This document shows, piece after piece, positions 35,454 to 46,078 of a DNA stretch of 64,000 nt. Location: positions 62,001-126,000 of the forward strand of contig JAKSZP010006698.1 in assembly GCA_022478985.1 (NCBI GenBank), read 5' to 3'. The position numbers were made by a program, and so were the translations under genes. The notes under the pieces are model-generated. The model had not been told where the DNA came from. It did not search any database and was given only the letters and a program-made list of their open reading frames with translations. Position 1 is the stretch's first letter, and each line of letters starts with the position of its first letter. Origin of the DNA: Massospora cicadina (taxonomy: Eukaryota > Entomophthoromycota > Entomophthoromycetes > Entomophthorales > Entomophthoraceae).

Positions 35454-36006
35454 TGTTAAGAATCTGATGTGACTGGATAATAATCACTGAAGAGTTATGG
35501 AAAGATGGTGAAAGACCGCTGGCTAGGATGATATTTATTAGTATTTGAGCACCTTGAGATGAGGAGAATTTGAGTTATAACAGTTTTAAATTAGATCACC
35601 TCCAATAAGGTGATAAGGCGATGTTAACATTTGACAAAAATATAATTTTTATCGCCTTAAATTAAGTCGATAAATAATTGAAGAATACCAGCCAAAACCA
35701 ATGAGAAATAGGCAGAATAATATAGTCTAAGCTATGAGCACAGTATCGTCAGAAATTGCTGATATATAAGCAAGATGGTCATTTTAAAGAGAAAGGTTGT
35801 TGATAGGAGAGAGAGAGCAGAACAGAAATGAGTCTTTGTATTTATTAGAATAAATAAAAGTATTTTCAGGGCAATTGATCCTATATTCTTATATTTTCAG
35901 TTTTTTGGAGGACTGACGATCACCATATTGTCAATCTGTTGTTCAATGGGTTTGACCTGTGTGACCCTTACGGCGGATCCCAATGATACCACCCAAAATT
36001 ATAATA
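35454..36006 (+). repeat. 3' LTR of element G3
   Basis: TGTTAAGAATC...TATAATA. The terminal ACA of the 5' LTR is ATA here, a C-to-T change. It carries ATCACCT (35595-35601), AGGTGAT (35608-35614), AGGCGAT (35616-35622) and ATCGCCT (35651-35657). The first two are perfect inverse complements, as are the last two. Confidence 0.85.
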
Positions 36007-36011
36007 CCATA
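36007..36011. repeat. Right target-site duplication of element G3 (CCATA)
   Basis: Exact match to 29487-29491. It is followed at 36012 by the resumed sequence of LINE copy AC. Confidence 0.8.
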
Positions 36012-36943
36012 GTTTCAAGTTTTTATCTAAACAGACATAGCTTGATTGTCATGTGCTTAGCAAGTCCTTTTTGTGAGATGATTAAGTGTATACAATAGTT
36101 AATGTTTATGCCCCGCATGTGCATGGGCTTGCTGGGATTTTCTCTCAGCTGTGTTATCCTTTCTCTTCTCTTAGATGCCTTTGTGGTGAGCTACCCGAAC
36201 TGCTGGTCCAACCCAGCCTCCAATCACTGGCCTTCAGCACCTGCCCCACAGCAGGGCCGCAATGAATTCCATGTCCTGTAAGCCACATTGGTCATTGACA
36301 CCCTCATCAAAGCATGCACCGTTGTTTCCCAACATGTCCCATCCCCATGTGCACAACAGTCAGCTGAGGTCTATGTCCCAAATCAACTTCATTCTTGCCC
36401 TGCTGAATTTTCGCCCCTAAATCGCACACTTCACAATGATGAAAATTGATTTCTCTGACCACAGCATGGTGTCATTATCCTTTACTTTGTCAATCCCAGT
36501 GGCACAGACGCCAACATGAAGCAAACTTTGCCTGGGTGAAATAGCGTCGCCCATGTTTTTGGCAAGTGTGGACACCAAAACTTTTGCACCAGACTTTTCT
36601 ACTCCGTTGTGTGCTGATGCCCTCTCAACCTGGTCCGCCTTTAAAGCAAATACCATCCTTCAGGCACACCACATCTATTTTGCAGAACTCTCAGGCTGCC
36701 TCAGCAGTCATTAATTGCACTCTAGCAGAGGTAACTAATCTCAAGTCTAATGTCCCCACTGCAGGGTACAGTTGTGCCTGGGGATTAAATTGGGAAGAAG
36801 TGTTGCTCATCTCAACGCGATGGTAAGACAACACAAAAATCATGTTTGTGTTCAGTATAAGCCAAGAAAAAATCACGGCAGGTGAAGTGTGCTCCACCTA
36901 CTTTTTCCAAAAATAATTCACCCTGTGACAGCACTTGGCCTGT
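36012..36943 (+). pseudogene. LINE copy AC, second part: rest of the endonuclease
   Basis: It continues the endonuclease interrupted at 24203. It has IVNVYAPHVHGL (about 36090-36130), corresponding to AIINIYAPT of copy B, then SQINFILALLNF and KIDFSDHSMVS (about 36440-36475), corresponding to RIDLIL and SDH. It then runs through NCTLAEVTNLKSNVPTAGYS (about 36715-36775), matching LAELAHLESNIPATGYS. It stops aligning at 36943, where the TG...CA insert begins. Multiple stops; pseudogene. Confidence 0.75.
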
Positions 36944-38369
36944 TGTAAGTCCGGGGAACGTCCCCTATGCATTGATCGGGCTCTTTTCCCATTTCTGAGT
37001 AAGAAGGTATTGAAGAGGGTGGCTGTAACTCTAATTACCCAGGCTGACCTCGCCCATGTGGTAGACAAATGCTGGGTAACAGCTCTCCCACTTCAGATCC
37101 CTCCCCAGTGCCCACACTCACCTCAGCAGAACTAGTACATCTAAACAGGGAAATCTGCACCGAGATTGCCAAAATGAAATTGATTGGTCCAAAATCAAGT
37201 GGGAACAAGCCTGATGATCAGTTCACATATGATCAAAAAGGGACGAATTTTGATTCATTGGCCAGAATTGCTGACAGTAGCAATTCAGCTAACACTGCAA
37301 TCACAAAAATTAACCCCCTCCTAAAATCATCAGGGATGATCCCCGACGTGCAGGTAGTAGAATTGGACACCATCAACAAGGGTATGAAGCTCCCTTCCAG
37401 CAATTCAGATGTTGCAGCCAACACAACGCTTTTGACCAAACTTGGCCCAGTGACTGGGCATCAGCGGGTTGGGCATCCCAAACCTGTTCCCAACCAATTG
37501 GGACTGCCCCTATGTGGGGTGGCCTTAGGGGATTCCCACTGCTCATTGGGCCAAACGCCATTGCGCCAACCATCAGAAACATAGCTGAGCCTCAGTTTGG
37601 GCGTTCGAGGTCAAGCTGGCAGTGACTCAGTCTGCTGTTGAATTCTTTAATGTCAGTTCCCAATACTCATCCGCCTCCATTCCCGAATAATTCGCCAGTT
37701 AGGTCAAAATTGAGGGTCTTTATCCCAGCTTGTCACCGCATCAATTGAACACAATTTAATAAGTTGCATCGCACTGAGAAAATTGTTGGTTATTTTTCTT
37801 TACTCTCCTTACAATAAAAATTTGCCTCAAAATTTATCAATTTTAATTTTGTTAATATCTTTCTGGCCGCATTCCTGATGACTTTTCTCTAGTGGCCCGT
37901 CGGCCCTTATACTGGATGGGCTCTACCAGTACTAATGGTCACTATGGACCCCGCCTTTGTAAACTGGATTCAGCGATTTAGATACTTCTGGCAATTGTAC
38001 CCTGTCATTGAGAACTTTCGCCAACAATATACCAGGATCCTGTGGCCCTACATCCACCATCTCTAAGCAAGGATCCGCCGCCTTGTCTCCTCATTCAAAA
38101 CAACCCACCTACCAGCGAGCTTGTAGAAACCATATCTGTGGTGCCACCCCCTGCAGCAAGACCTCCAGTGTCTGGGGCGGTCTCTTTTTGGTTTGTTCTC
38201 GGGTTTTTATTAACCATTGCCCTGCACCAACGATTTATTTTTTCCCAATGCCTGGCTCCATACAACATCATATGTGCGGCAATGCCTCTGGCATTCTGGC
38301 TTGCTTTTTGGGTGCTTACGCATCCCAACTGGCATGTCAGTCTAAACTTCTTCTGCCATTTTCATAACA
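36944..38369 (+). mobile_element. 1.43 kb TG...CA insert with 5-bp target duplication (solo LTR or unknown non-autonomous element)
   Basis: The insert starts TGTAAGTCC and ends TTCATAACA, flanked by CCTGT at 36939-36943 and 38370-38374. Removing it and one CCTGT restores alignment of LINE copy AC with copy B (CTTGGCCTG then CACGGATGAGG). TG/CA ends with a 5-bp duplication are the signature of LTR-retrotransposon integration. No internal primer-binding site or obvious terminal repeat pair is seen, so a large solo LTR is the simplest reading. It is odd for an LTR because it carries an open 171-codon frame and a Pro-rich, two-hydrophobic-segment frame. Confidence 0.6.
37069..37584 (+). CDS. Open frame of 171 codons inside the TG...CA insert, function unknown
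   Basis: It begins at an ATG (37069), MLGNSSPTSDPSP, and reads without a stop to 37584. The middle (about residues 20-110) is Asn/Ser/Thr/Ala-rich with heptad-like spacing (FDSLARIADSSNSANTAITK) and likely helical; it has some resemblance to the Ala/Asn-rich C-terminal segment of LINE ORF1 proteins. No catalytic motif. An open frame of this length stands out against the stop-ridden surroundings, but an old coding relic that has escaped stops cannot be excluded. I do not recognise the product. Confidence 0.35.
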   Translation: MLGNSSPTSDPSPVPTLTSAELVHLNREICTEIAKMKLIGPKSSGNKPDDQFTYDQKGTNFDSLARIADSSNSANTAITKINPLLKSSGMIPDVQVVELDTINKGMKLPSSNSDVAANTTLLTKLGPVTGHQRVGHPKPVPNQLGLPLCGVALGDSHCSLGQTPLRQPSET

Positions 38370-38410
38370 CCTGTACACGGATGAGGCGGCTGGACAAATT
38401 TATCAAATAA
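38042..38410 (+). pseudogene. Pro-rich frame with two hydrophobic segments, unknown
   Basis: A plus-strand frame without ATG at its start reads HPPSLSKDPPP, then VVPPPAARPPVSG, then two hydrophobic stretches (about residues 47-67, SFWFVLGFLLTIAL; about residues 75-95, ICAAMPLAFWLAFWVL) that could be membrane segments. It overlaps a competing frame (38008-38367), and its last 13 codons run past the insert into LINE sequence. Which frame was coding is unclear. No family recognised. Confidence 0.25.
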
Positions 38411-40960
38411 ACTCTAGACAAAGTGGCAGTTAGGTTCAGATCTAATACTTTGATTTGTAATAGTCCAAACCAGTCAAACCTGATACAATTGATGAGATTC
38501 TTGATGGCGCACATATCTTCTCCATTTCCTGTTACCCACAATTAATAAACTTGTATAACTTGTGACAAACGCTGTCCGCCATTTGTGATGCATCACACAA
38601 AAGAGCCCAGGTCCAGAAGAGATTCTTAGTAAGTTCTACCAAAAATATTTTTCTTTCTACTCCTCACTAATGCTTGCCTCAATGAACAAAGTCTCCTAGA
38701 AACACGCCTCTATACTGAGGGCCAGGAGGCCTTTATGATAAAGTTGTTTTAGAAGGGGGATAAGCAGGACTCGGCGAACTGGCGCCCCATTGCACTTACT
38801 AATACAGATACTTAGTTATTTAATAACATAATAACAGCCCGCCTAGAGATTAGCCTTTGAAGTGATTTCCTCTGAGCATTTTGATTTTATCTTAAGAGGT
38901 CAATATGGGACAACATACACACCGTGGCTAATGTCTGTCAATCTCTGGCTACTGGGGCGCTTGTGTTCTTAGACCAGCAAAGAGCTTATGATAGGGTCAA
39001 CTGGTATCACCTCAAAGCCTGCCTTTTCAAAATCCATCCCCCTGGTGCATAATTTTGGTGCTTTTGTTCACGGAATCTGCCACAATGGCAGTGTGTGGTC
39101 CAGGTTTCCTCACTGATGTTGTTTTCCCTCAAAGGGGTCTCTGCCAAGGGGACCCTTTAAGTCCACTTTTATACAACTTCAGCCTTGACCCACTTCTCCA
39201 CAATGTGAATGCACGCCATACTGGTGTCCATGTGCAAGAGCAAGCACATTTTAGGATGCTTTCATTTGCTAACGATTGTGTGGTTGGGGTGTCTAACAAC
39301 TGTGATGCATGTGCACTGGAGGAAACTATCTGGGGATACTCAAGTGTCAGTAACGCCGACCATGAAGCCTCCAAAAACCGAAATCAATCTCCTCAGCTGC
39401 TACCAAGCCCGCTGGTCACTGGCGCCCCTAATCAGAATGAACCTGCAGCAGGTCTCTTGTTTTCTTGCCTCGGACACCTCATTTCGCCCTCTTGTACTCC
39501 CTTTTGTATCAAGACCAAATGCTGATCTGGTGCGCCATCTGGGAGTGTGGCTGGAGGCGGGAGGATTTACCTTGTCAGTAATGGAGCACCACATTTTGGA
39601 CAATGTCACAAAGCGCATCGCTTCCCTCAGAGCCCATCAGACTAATATCACAGGATGGGTAGTGCTTTCTAACTCCATGCTCCTGTCAAAAGTTTGGTTT
39701 TTGGCTTACGCCATCGCTTTTTCTTATCCTTATTTGCTCCTTTGTATACTCTCCTCCAAGGGTGGCTTTGGTTATCCCGCCCTCCCTCTGTGCGTCTGGA
39801 TGTCACGTTTGGCCCTCGCCATAGTGGTGGTATGGGCCTGCTCAACTATGAGGCCCATGCCTCAAAATACTTGGCACATGGATTAATACAGTCATTGGCC
39901 CCACACTCTCAGGCCAGCACTGGTTGTATGCAGCCAGATCCTAGTTTTTTTCCTGCGTCCTCTCCTTCACAACAAAAACCACCCCAATTCTCTGCTTATC
40001 AATCTAGCTTCTCACCCCTCTGCCGCAGGCTCGCTTGGGGCACCACCCCACTTTAAAATAATTCTCCACTCTATGTGGAGCGCTGAGTGAAGAATTAGCA
40101 TTAGTGGGCGCACCGCCCAGAGGAGTCGCCCTACCCCCCATTTGAAGCAAGAAGTCCATGGGCAAGTCGTTTTTATTAATCTTGTACCACAAATGTCCTC
40201 CCATCATTGCCCATGCAGACTACCTTGAGAAGCTGGTCATCCAGTACTCTTTGGAGAAAAAAAGGACATTTGGCGGTATGAATACCATCCTTTGTTTCAT
40301 CCCCAGATTTGCGCCCATGTGTGGAGATTCCTGAAGAAGGTGTACCACACTGTTGAGCAGTTCAATGCTTCTCAGTCTTCATGCATTGTATATGGTCAAT
40401 AAAGGTCATTAGTCCATTGTTTGTAAGATTGCCCGCCTTCACAGGCAATCTGGTGGAATGTTATGCATCTCTTTTGCCAGGGAAGAGTACAGACTTTCAG
40501 CCTGTCTATTAACACCTTTGAGTTTTCCATGACCTTCCCAATTTACCATTCTCTCCACGCCTTAGTAGTAGCAATTGCATTATGGATAATCCACACTATT
40601 TTCCTTGACGCTCTTTCTGGCAATACTCCAACTCTCAGAGAAGCTGTACAACTCTTCCACCCTCACCTTGTGGATCACTTCCAAGCCTGGTTGTTTGCCA
40701 CCTGCCATCCGCCAATGCTGGTTGGTGTCATTCTGGTTCCCCATCTGGTTCCTCTCGTCAGACCCTTTTATTCATTTGTGCTTGGTTTTGGCCCGGGCCT
40801 CTTCTGATCCCCCATATTCCTTCAACTGGCAGTCCTTCTGGCAACAGGAGGTAGCTTCAGCTCCTCTGGGGTGCTCTTATGGTTACTTGGTGTTCTTTTG
40901 TTGATGTTTATTGGAAGAGTCAGTCCTATGGTCACCCTTCCCAAAATAAAATTAAAAAAT
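38375..40960 (+). pseudogene. LINE copy AC, third part: reverse transcriptase, C-terminal domain and 3' tail
   Basis: It aligns with copy B from the pre-RT linker onward. FYQKYFSFYSSLMLASMN (about 38632-38690); RT core open at 39055-39525 with GLCQGDPLSPLLYNF (about 39140-39185) and MLSFANDCVVGV, where the first catalytic Asp of FADD is Asn (39271-39273). RHSGGMGLLNYEAHAS at about 39820-39870. The C-terminal C-C-H-C motif near 40380-40440 is degraded (second Cys is Tyr). The A-rich tail at about 40940-40975 has AATAAAATT. It is more decayed than copy B. Confidence 0.8.
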
Positions 40961-41254
40961 TTAAAAGCATTAAATACGCTCATAATCAAGAAAAGTTTGC
41001 CCTATTATCATGATTATTATTTCTAAATTACTATACCTAATAGTATGATATATACATATATAAGAATTTTTTTACTCTCTTAATATATAATAAAAGATAT
41101 GTACTAATCTTACTTGTACTTAGTACCCTCTAAAATAAGATTTTTTATATTAATGATTATATGTGCGACTATATGGTGGACTTATTAAATTGTACTCTAG
41201 ATAACCCTATAGTAGTCAATTTTTTGCAAGAAGACAAAAAATAATAGCAGAAAC
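40961..41254. other. AT-rich spacer
   Basis: No feature recognised between the LINE tail and the miniature LTR element. Confidence 0.4.
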
Positions 41255-42212
41255 TGCCAAGTACTATTAAATTTTAACCAGATTGATTCTTACCAAATTT
41301 TTTTCCAAACCACTGTTTGTATTAGTTGAGAACAGTGCAAATAAATTACCAAAATTTGATGATTTTAGTATCAACAGTCCTGACTTTAGCTCCTTGTTTG
41401 ATTCAGTGAGCTATTTTTTACGTTCAGCCATTTCAATACTATTGGGCCAGATTCTCAATAAAATTTGTGTTTTTTTGATTTTACTGACAATAGATGATGA
41501 TGATAAATTGAAGGTTTTCATAGTTTGTACTTAATGAGATTTACCAACAATTGATGCTGAGGATAATAGATTATTTTGTATTGGGCATTTATTATGATTT
41601 ATCAGTGACTGATGCTGCGGATAATTGAATTATAAATGCCAGCGTTGAATGATAAGAATAACTTGGTAATGTTTGTTTGTGACTGATCCTGAGGTTTTTT
41701 ATTAACCATGCATTTGATTGCATTTTGTCACCCAAGTATTTATACCCTAATCCCACTTTAACAAGTATATCTCTTTTACTATTTATTTTGTTTTTAAGTT
41801 GAGTTCTATTATGGAAATTGAGGATAGTATTAAAGAGCCCCAAAAAATAGATGCAGGGTGAGTGCATGAAAGGAGTAGTTGGTGCCACCACTCCAATACC
41901 TGGGGCTACAGGTAGCTTTGCATAGAGTTACCTGATTGGATAAAGACAACGAGCAACTAAATTGATTAACATCAATGTACTAAGTGTGATGAACAGGACA
42001 GAGATGGCCGCCCAGGTGGATGTAGTGCTCTGGGTCTGTTACTTTAAATAATCATCTAAGGTGACATTGTTGGCTATGCTGTGGCAGGTTGCTGCTGCAA
42101 ACATTTAGTGAAAGGTAGCCAGCGAAGGAAAATGAACAAGGGTCAGTGGTCTTCATTCTGTTGCGTGGAATACTAGTAGAGTTCTGAATGTATGTATTGC
42201 AAGAAAAAAACA
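41255..42212 (+). repeat. 5' LTR of the miniature element
   Basis: The right end is fixed by the primer-binding site; the left end (TGCCAAGTAC) is placed by alignment to 42511 and is uncertain by tens of bases. On the minus strand both LTRs encode a related short peptide (VAPTT..M..SP and LG.FN..LNF), which weakly resembles the start of a LINE endonuclease. Confidence 0.5.
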
Positions 42213-42213
42213 T

Positions 42214-42231
42214 TTGTGCTCACTACAGGGG
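42214..42231 (+). other. Primer-binding site of the miniature element
   Basis: TTGTGCTCACTACAGGGG differs from the G2 and G3 sites only at the second base. Confidence 0.8.
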
Positions 42232-42333
42232 ATCTGTTAGTGTCTTTCTTGATTATCTAAAGCAATTTGTTAGGATGTTAGGTGTAGCGTAAACCCTTAT
42301 TACTTTCAGATAGGTTTGCCACCCTATTTACCC

Positions 42334-42480
42334 ATGGCACTGTCATCAGCTTCTGCATCAATAAATACCGCTGATCCTTTTTTGTTTCCAACTCCACTTG
42401 GAGAAAAGGGTGATACCAATGACCTCACTCTTACTGTGGTGAAATATTGTCCCGCCAAGTATTTAGGATTTAGTCTGTAA
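42334..42480 (+). CDS. Intact 48-codon frame in the miniature element, probably a residual gag start
   Basis: ATG at 42334 to TAA at 42478-42480 without interruption. It encodes MALSSASASINTADPFLFP and then a TPLGEKGDTND-type stretch ending KYLGFSL. It fills most of the internal region between primer-binding site and polypurine tract. Position right after the primer-binding site is where gag begins in LTR elements. Too short to judge coding pressure; it may be chance or the remnant of a truncated gag. Confidence 0.35.
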   Translation: MALSSASASINTADPFLFPTPLGEKGDTNDLTLTVVKYCPAKYLGFSL

Positions 42481-42510
42481 GAATAAATTCTGGTTAAATT
42501 GGGGGAACGT

Positions 42511-43605
42511 TGGAACTTAAATATAAAAGGTTCTTCTCACAGTTTTTTAAATTTAGGGTTTAAATTAGTTGGGCTTAATTGAAACTAAGTTAACTAAATT
42601 TTGATGATTTTTTCATGTTTAGTGCCTGTTTTAGCTCTTAATTTGATTGTTTGTAGCTATATTGATGTAAAGATATTTCCAGACTATTGGATCGAATTTC
42701 ATTAGTATTTGATCTTTCTTAAATACCAACGATTGATTATGAGGTTAGATAGTTATTTTAGCAACTAAGTAATATGATTTATTTGCTACCAATGTCAATG
42801 ATAATTATCAAATGTTGCTGTATATGATGCTAAAGATTTTTGATGGCTGGGCATTATTTGACATTCATCGCCTAGGTTTTTAGAATTACCAGTGATTGAG
42901 GATGTGATTAATCAATTTTTTGTATTAGGTCTATTAATTTTATCAGCAATTGATTCTGAGGATAAATTGATAAGTTTATCTATTTTATACTTAATAGGAT
43001 TTTATGGTGACTGATGTCAAGGATAGTTGATTTAGAGTTGCCACGATAAAAGCTTAGATTATTGTGTGAATGTCTGCCAGTGACTATTGCTGAGGTTAAT
43101 TGATAGGCAGGTATTTTTACATATGTTTAACTCTAAACACCAAAATTTCTACTTTATTAAAGATTCTCCTTCACCTACTCCTTATATTTAAGTTTAGTTT
43201 ATCCTGGAAATTCAGGGTCATATTAAAGATCCCCAAAGTAGAGATTCTGGGTGAGCGCATCATATGGGTGGTTGGTGCTACCACTAAATCTGGAGCTAAA
43301 AGGAAACCCTGTGTGAATTTACCAAACTTGCTTCTGACAAGACTAAAGGCGATTAACCTCATGATACTGGGGGTGGTGAACAAGAAAGAGCCAGACTGCT
43401 CAGGTGGGTGTAGACTCTGGCCCTGCCACTGTAGTTAATCATCTGAAGGTGAAGTTGTTTGCTATGCCATGGCAGATGTTGCTGCGAGAACTTGTTGTGT
43501 TAGAAAGTTGGTGAATGCAAAAAAAGAAAGAGTCAACAGATTTCATACTGTTTCCAAGGCATACTAGTGTATTTCCAAATGTATGTAATGCAAAAAAATG
43601 AAACA
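42511..43605 (+). repeat. 3' LTR of the miniature element
   Basis: Starts near TGGAACTTAAAT after the polypurine tract and ends AAACA. Aligns with 41255-42212 with many substitutions and indels, so insertion is old. Confidence 0.5.
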
Positions 43606-45230
43606 TGGGGTTAGTGGGTTCTTGTTTATTGTGTACTGAAGCTGCATGTCAGAGCAGGAAAGATGAAAGTAGCGCATTGTCAGAATTTACCATAAGGGAG
43701 AAGAACTTCAATTTGCCTTTTTCAATAAACCTATAGTGATCATCGCCTCAATGTACTGGATGCGCTCAATTTTAACGTTATTAAAAATTCTGGTTTACAG
43801 GCAAATTCTTTTACTGAATTCAGGTTATGGGTTGTGAGGGTTGAACAACAGCATGACAGCATCAGCGTGAATGCAGCATGTGACAATTGTGTGATCTATG
43901 ATGTCACCTCAGACTTCCTCTAGTAAGTCAGACATAATTTTTAGACAGGGAATCCCTAAATGAGGTGACTCCATGGATGCATGTAGTGGGTTTTCAAAGA
44001 GGGTAATTAGTGGGGGTTGCACCCAGGTTGATGGCTAGAAGATGGTGTGAATAGCATTCAGGGAATCACTTGAAAGGGCTGAAGGGGCGTGGAGGTGCTG
44101 GTATTGTAAGCTGGAAGTGTTTTAGAAATAAAACTCAGGGCTGACAAGGAAAAGCTGATTATCTTAAATTACCCACTTGATTATTTTAATGGGTTTTAAG
44201 AAAAACTGTGCAATATACTAGAGTTGATTGTCTTAATGCAGGAGCAGTTGTCCTTCAAACCTCCAACCAGAGGCATTTTGACATAATCAAGAACATAAAT
44301 TAGCTCTTTCATAGTTTATGAAGATAGCTTTTAATTGACTGCCGTAGTTGGAGCTACAACTGCAGTGATTGAGGGGAGCAGTGAGCATTATACCCCTTTT
44401 GAAAAAGCCCACTAGATCATAGGCAGGACCAACGCTGGAGGGAGGAAGGGCGGAGGCTTCAGAGTTAACAAGGAAGGGCACTTACACTTTTAGTGGTAAA
44501 AGCTTCCAAAAGCAAGCAGTGAGGCATTCTCCACAAAGAACCATAATGGGTGGATTGGCAGTGAGAATCATGGCATGGTGGATGGAAAGTTGGATATCCA
44601 ATTGGAAGGTGAATTGTTGCAAATGCACAAGGCTGGAGAGTCAGCTTACCCCATTAGGAACTTTAACGTGTAGTTTGGATAAGCAACTTTAGTGACTCAA
44701 CCTTTCTAAAAACTCATGAAAAGCTGCTTAGGGGAGAGATGGTTGGGAAACCAAGAAAAATAAATAACCATAATGGCGTCAACTGCAACTGAGTTCAGGC
44801 GGTAGAAATAGTGTATAAGAATTAGCGTCATCATTGCTGCAGCCATGGCCAGGCTTTACTAGAGAAGTCAAGGTCAAAGGACCCTTTAATGGATCAGAAA
44901 TTTCTAAAAACTATTGGATTAAACACTCCTGGGCTTTCTTAATAATGGTGGCACTCGCATAATGGAAGTTTACATAGTTAACCCAAAAGATTAGGTGCAG
45001 TTTGCTCTGGGATGTCACCAGAGGCTTCTAAGCACCGTTTGGGTATATGTGAGGTGGTTCAGTAGGTCTAAGGCGGAACAAAGAAACCATCGTGACTAGT
45101 AAGGCATCAGAGACATCAATTGCATTTGATAATGGTAAATTCTGCATGGAGGTGGTGCACCACTACCCCACATGGGGCAGCAGGCGTCAAAATTTGACTA
45201 CATTTGAAACTCAAATCATCTAGAAGACTA
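43606..45230 (-). pseudogene. LINE family-2 ORF1, copy II (fragment)
   Basis: It aligns in the same orientation with copies I and III. Near 45120 GCATTTGATAATGGTAA corresponds to the 5' part of copy I (about 3950). GGGGAGAGATGG (about 44738) corresponds to 3467. A degraded knuckle region with KCKCPS lies near 44480-44520. A frame at 44287-44481 is the segment following it. Many stops. The fragment ends at the 3' LTR of the miniature element, which may have inserted here, but no ORF2 is found beyond it. Confidence 0.5.
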
Positions 45231-46078
45231 TTGTGGAGCATTTTTTACACTTACAAATTATTAATTGATCAATATAGTTTTTGAAGCAAAAAAGAGAAGA
45301 AACTAAGTTATTTCAGATTAAAAATAAAATCTTGATTATCTCACCACTATTAATGATAGCTCTTACTTCAAGGTTATAAAGAATTTTTTATCAATTTGTA
45401 CTTTAGATTCTATGAGTCAGCTAAATTGATTGAATTGACATCTAGAGCATCAGCTTGTTCTAAGTAATACTTTAGGTCTTTGCATAACAGAGGGCTTGAT
45501 TACCTCAAGGCTGGATAGTGGTGGCCACATGGACCTCATCTAACTTGCGGGCATCACCATAGGTGACTGGAATCTCATGTTTTTTTATTATCACTAGTGG
45601 CTTAGCCCAAGTGGGAGCGGCAACGAGTTTTATTTGTGTGTGACAAATAAAATTGAGTATTAAAGAAATCCCAAATAGCACTGCAGCAGTAAGCCTAAGC
45701 GGCTTAACAGAAGGGCAGGAGGTTGGGGATATCCTTCTGTGCTGACCTGCCACGTATGATGGCAGAAAGTATGAGATTAAGGGCACTAGCAGAATAGAGA
45801 TGTAGATATAAAAGTTTTATATGATCTAAATGGGTCTTTTTGGTGATCAGAGCCCTGACATAGTTGGCAAGTGGAGATTTAGTGTATCATATCTAACATG
45901 ACAAATAAAAAAAACTTTATGTATGTTGGCGGGATCTGGGTTAGTGGTTGCTGGACAAAACTTCTTGGCAACATCATCTTGTAAGCATCCTGTAGAAAAT
46001 GCAAGCACTTTGATTTTGTTCTAGTTTTTTATGGAAGTCAAATGGTAAATTTAGACATTTAATAACACCTATTAGAGG
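45231..46078 (-). other. AT-rich stretch with one unassigned minus-strand frame
   Basis: A 93-codon frame at 45505-45786 has a hydrophobic segment (LTAAVLFGISLILNFIC) followed by KLVAAPTWAKPLVIIKKHEI. It matches no family I know. It may be part of a decayed element; no other feature seen. Confidence 0.25.

Larger units (their letters stand above)
29492..36006 (+). mobile_element. Complete but inactive Ty3/gypsy retrotransposon (element G3)
   Basis: A 6.5 kb unit with LTRs at 29492-30037 and 35454-36006, primer-binding site, gag, protease, RT, RNase H, integrase and polypurine tract in order. It is bracketed by perfect 5-bp target duplications CCATA (29487-29491 and 36007-36011). It inserted into LINE copy AC exactly beside LINE copy B. 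The coding region is interrupted by many stops, and four catalytic Asp have become Asn (RT, 33420; integrase, 34597 and 34777; see also the G1 RT). Strongly supported as a complete element; non-functional. Confidence 0.9.
41255..43605 (+). mobile_element. Miniature (TRIM/LARD-like) LTR retrotransposon
   Basis: Two similar stretches of about 1 kb (41255-42212 and 42511-43605) align over most of their length. Both contain the AAATTTxGATGATTTT region and a common 3' segment with TAxTAAAGAxCCCCAAA, and both end GTATGTAxTGCAA...AACA. Exactly after the first lies TTGTGCTCACTACAGGGG, the primer-binding site shared by other LTR elements here, and just before the second lies AAATTGGGGGAACG, a polypurine tract. 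Only 298 bp separate the LTRs, far too little for gag-pol, so it must have relied on other elements. Outer flanks do not show a clear 5-bp duplication. Confidence 0.65.
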
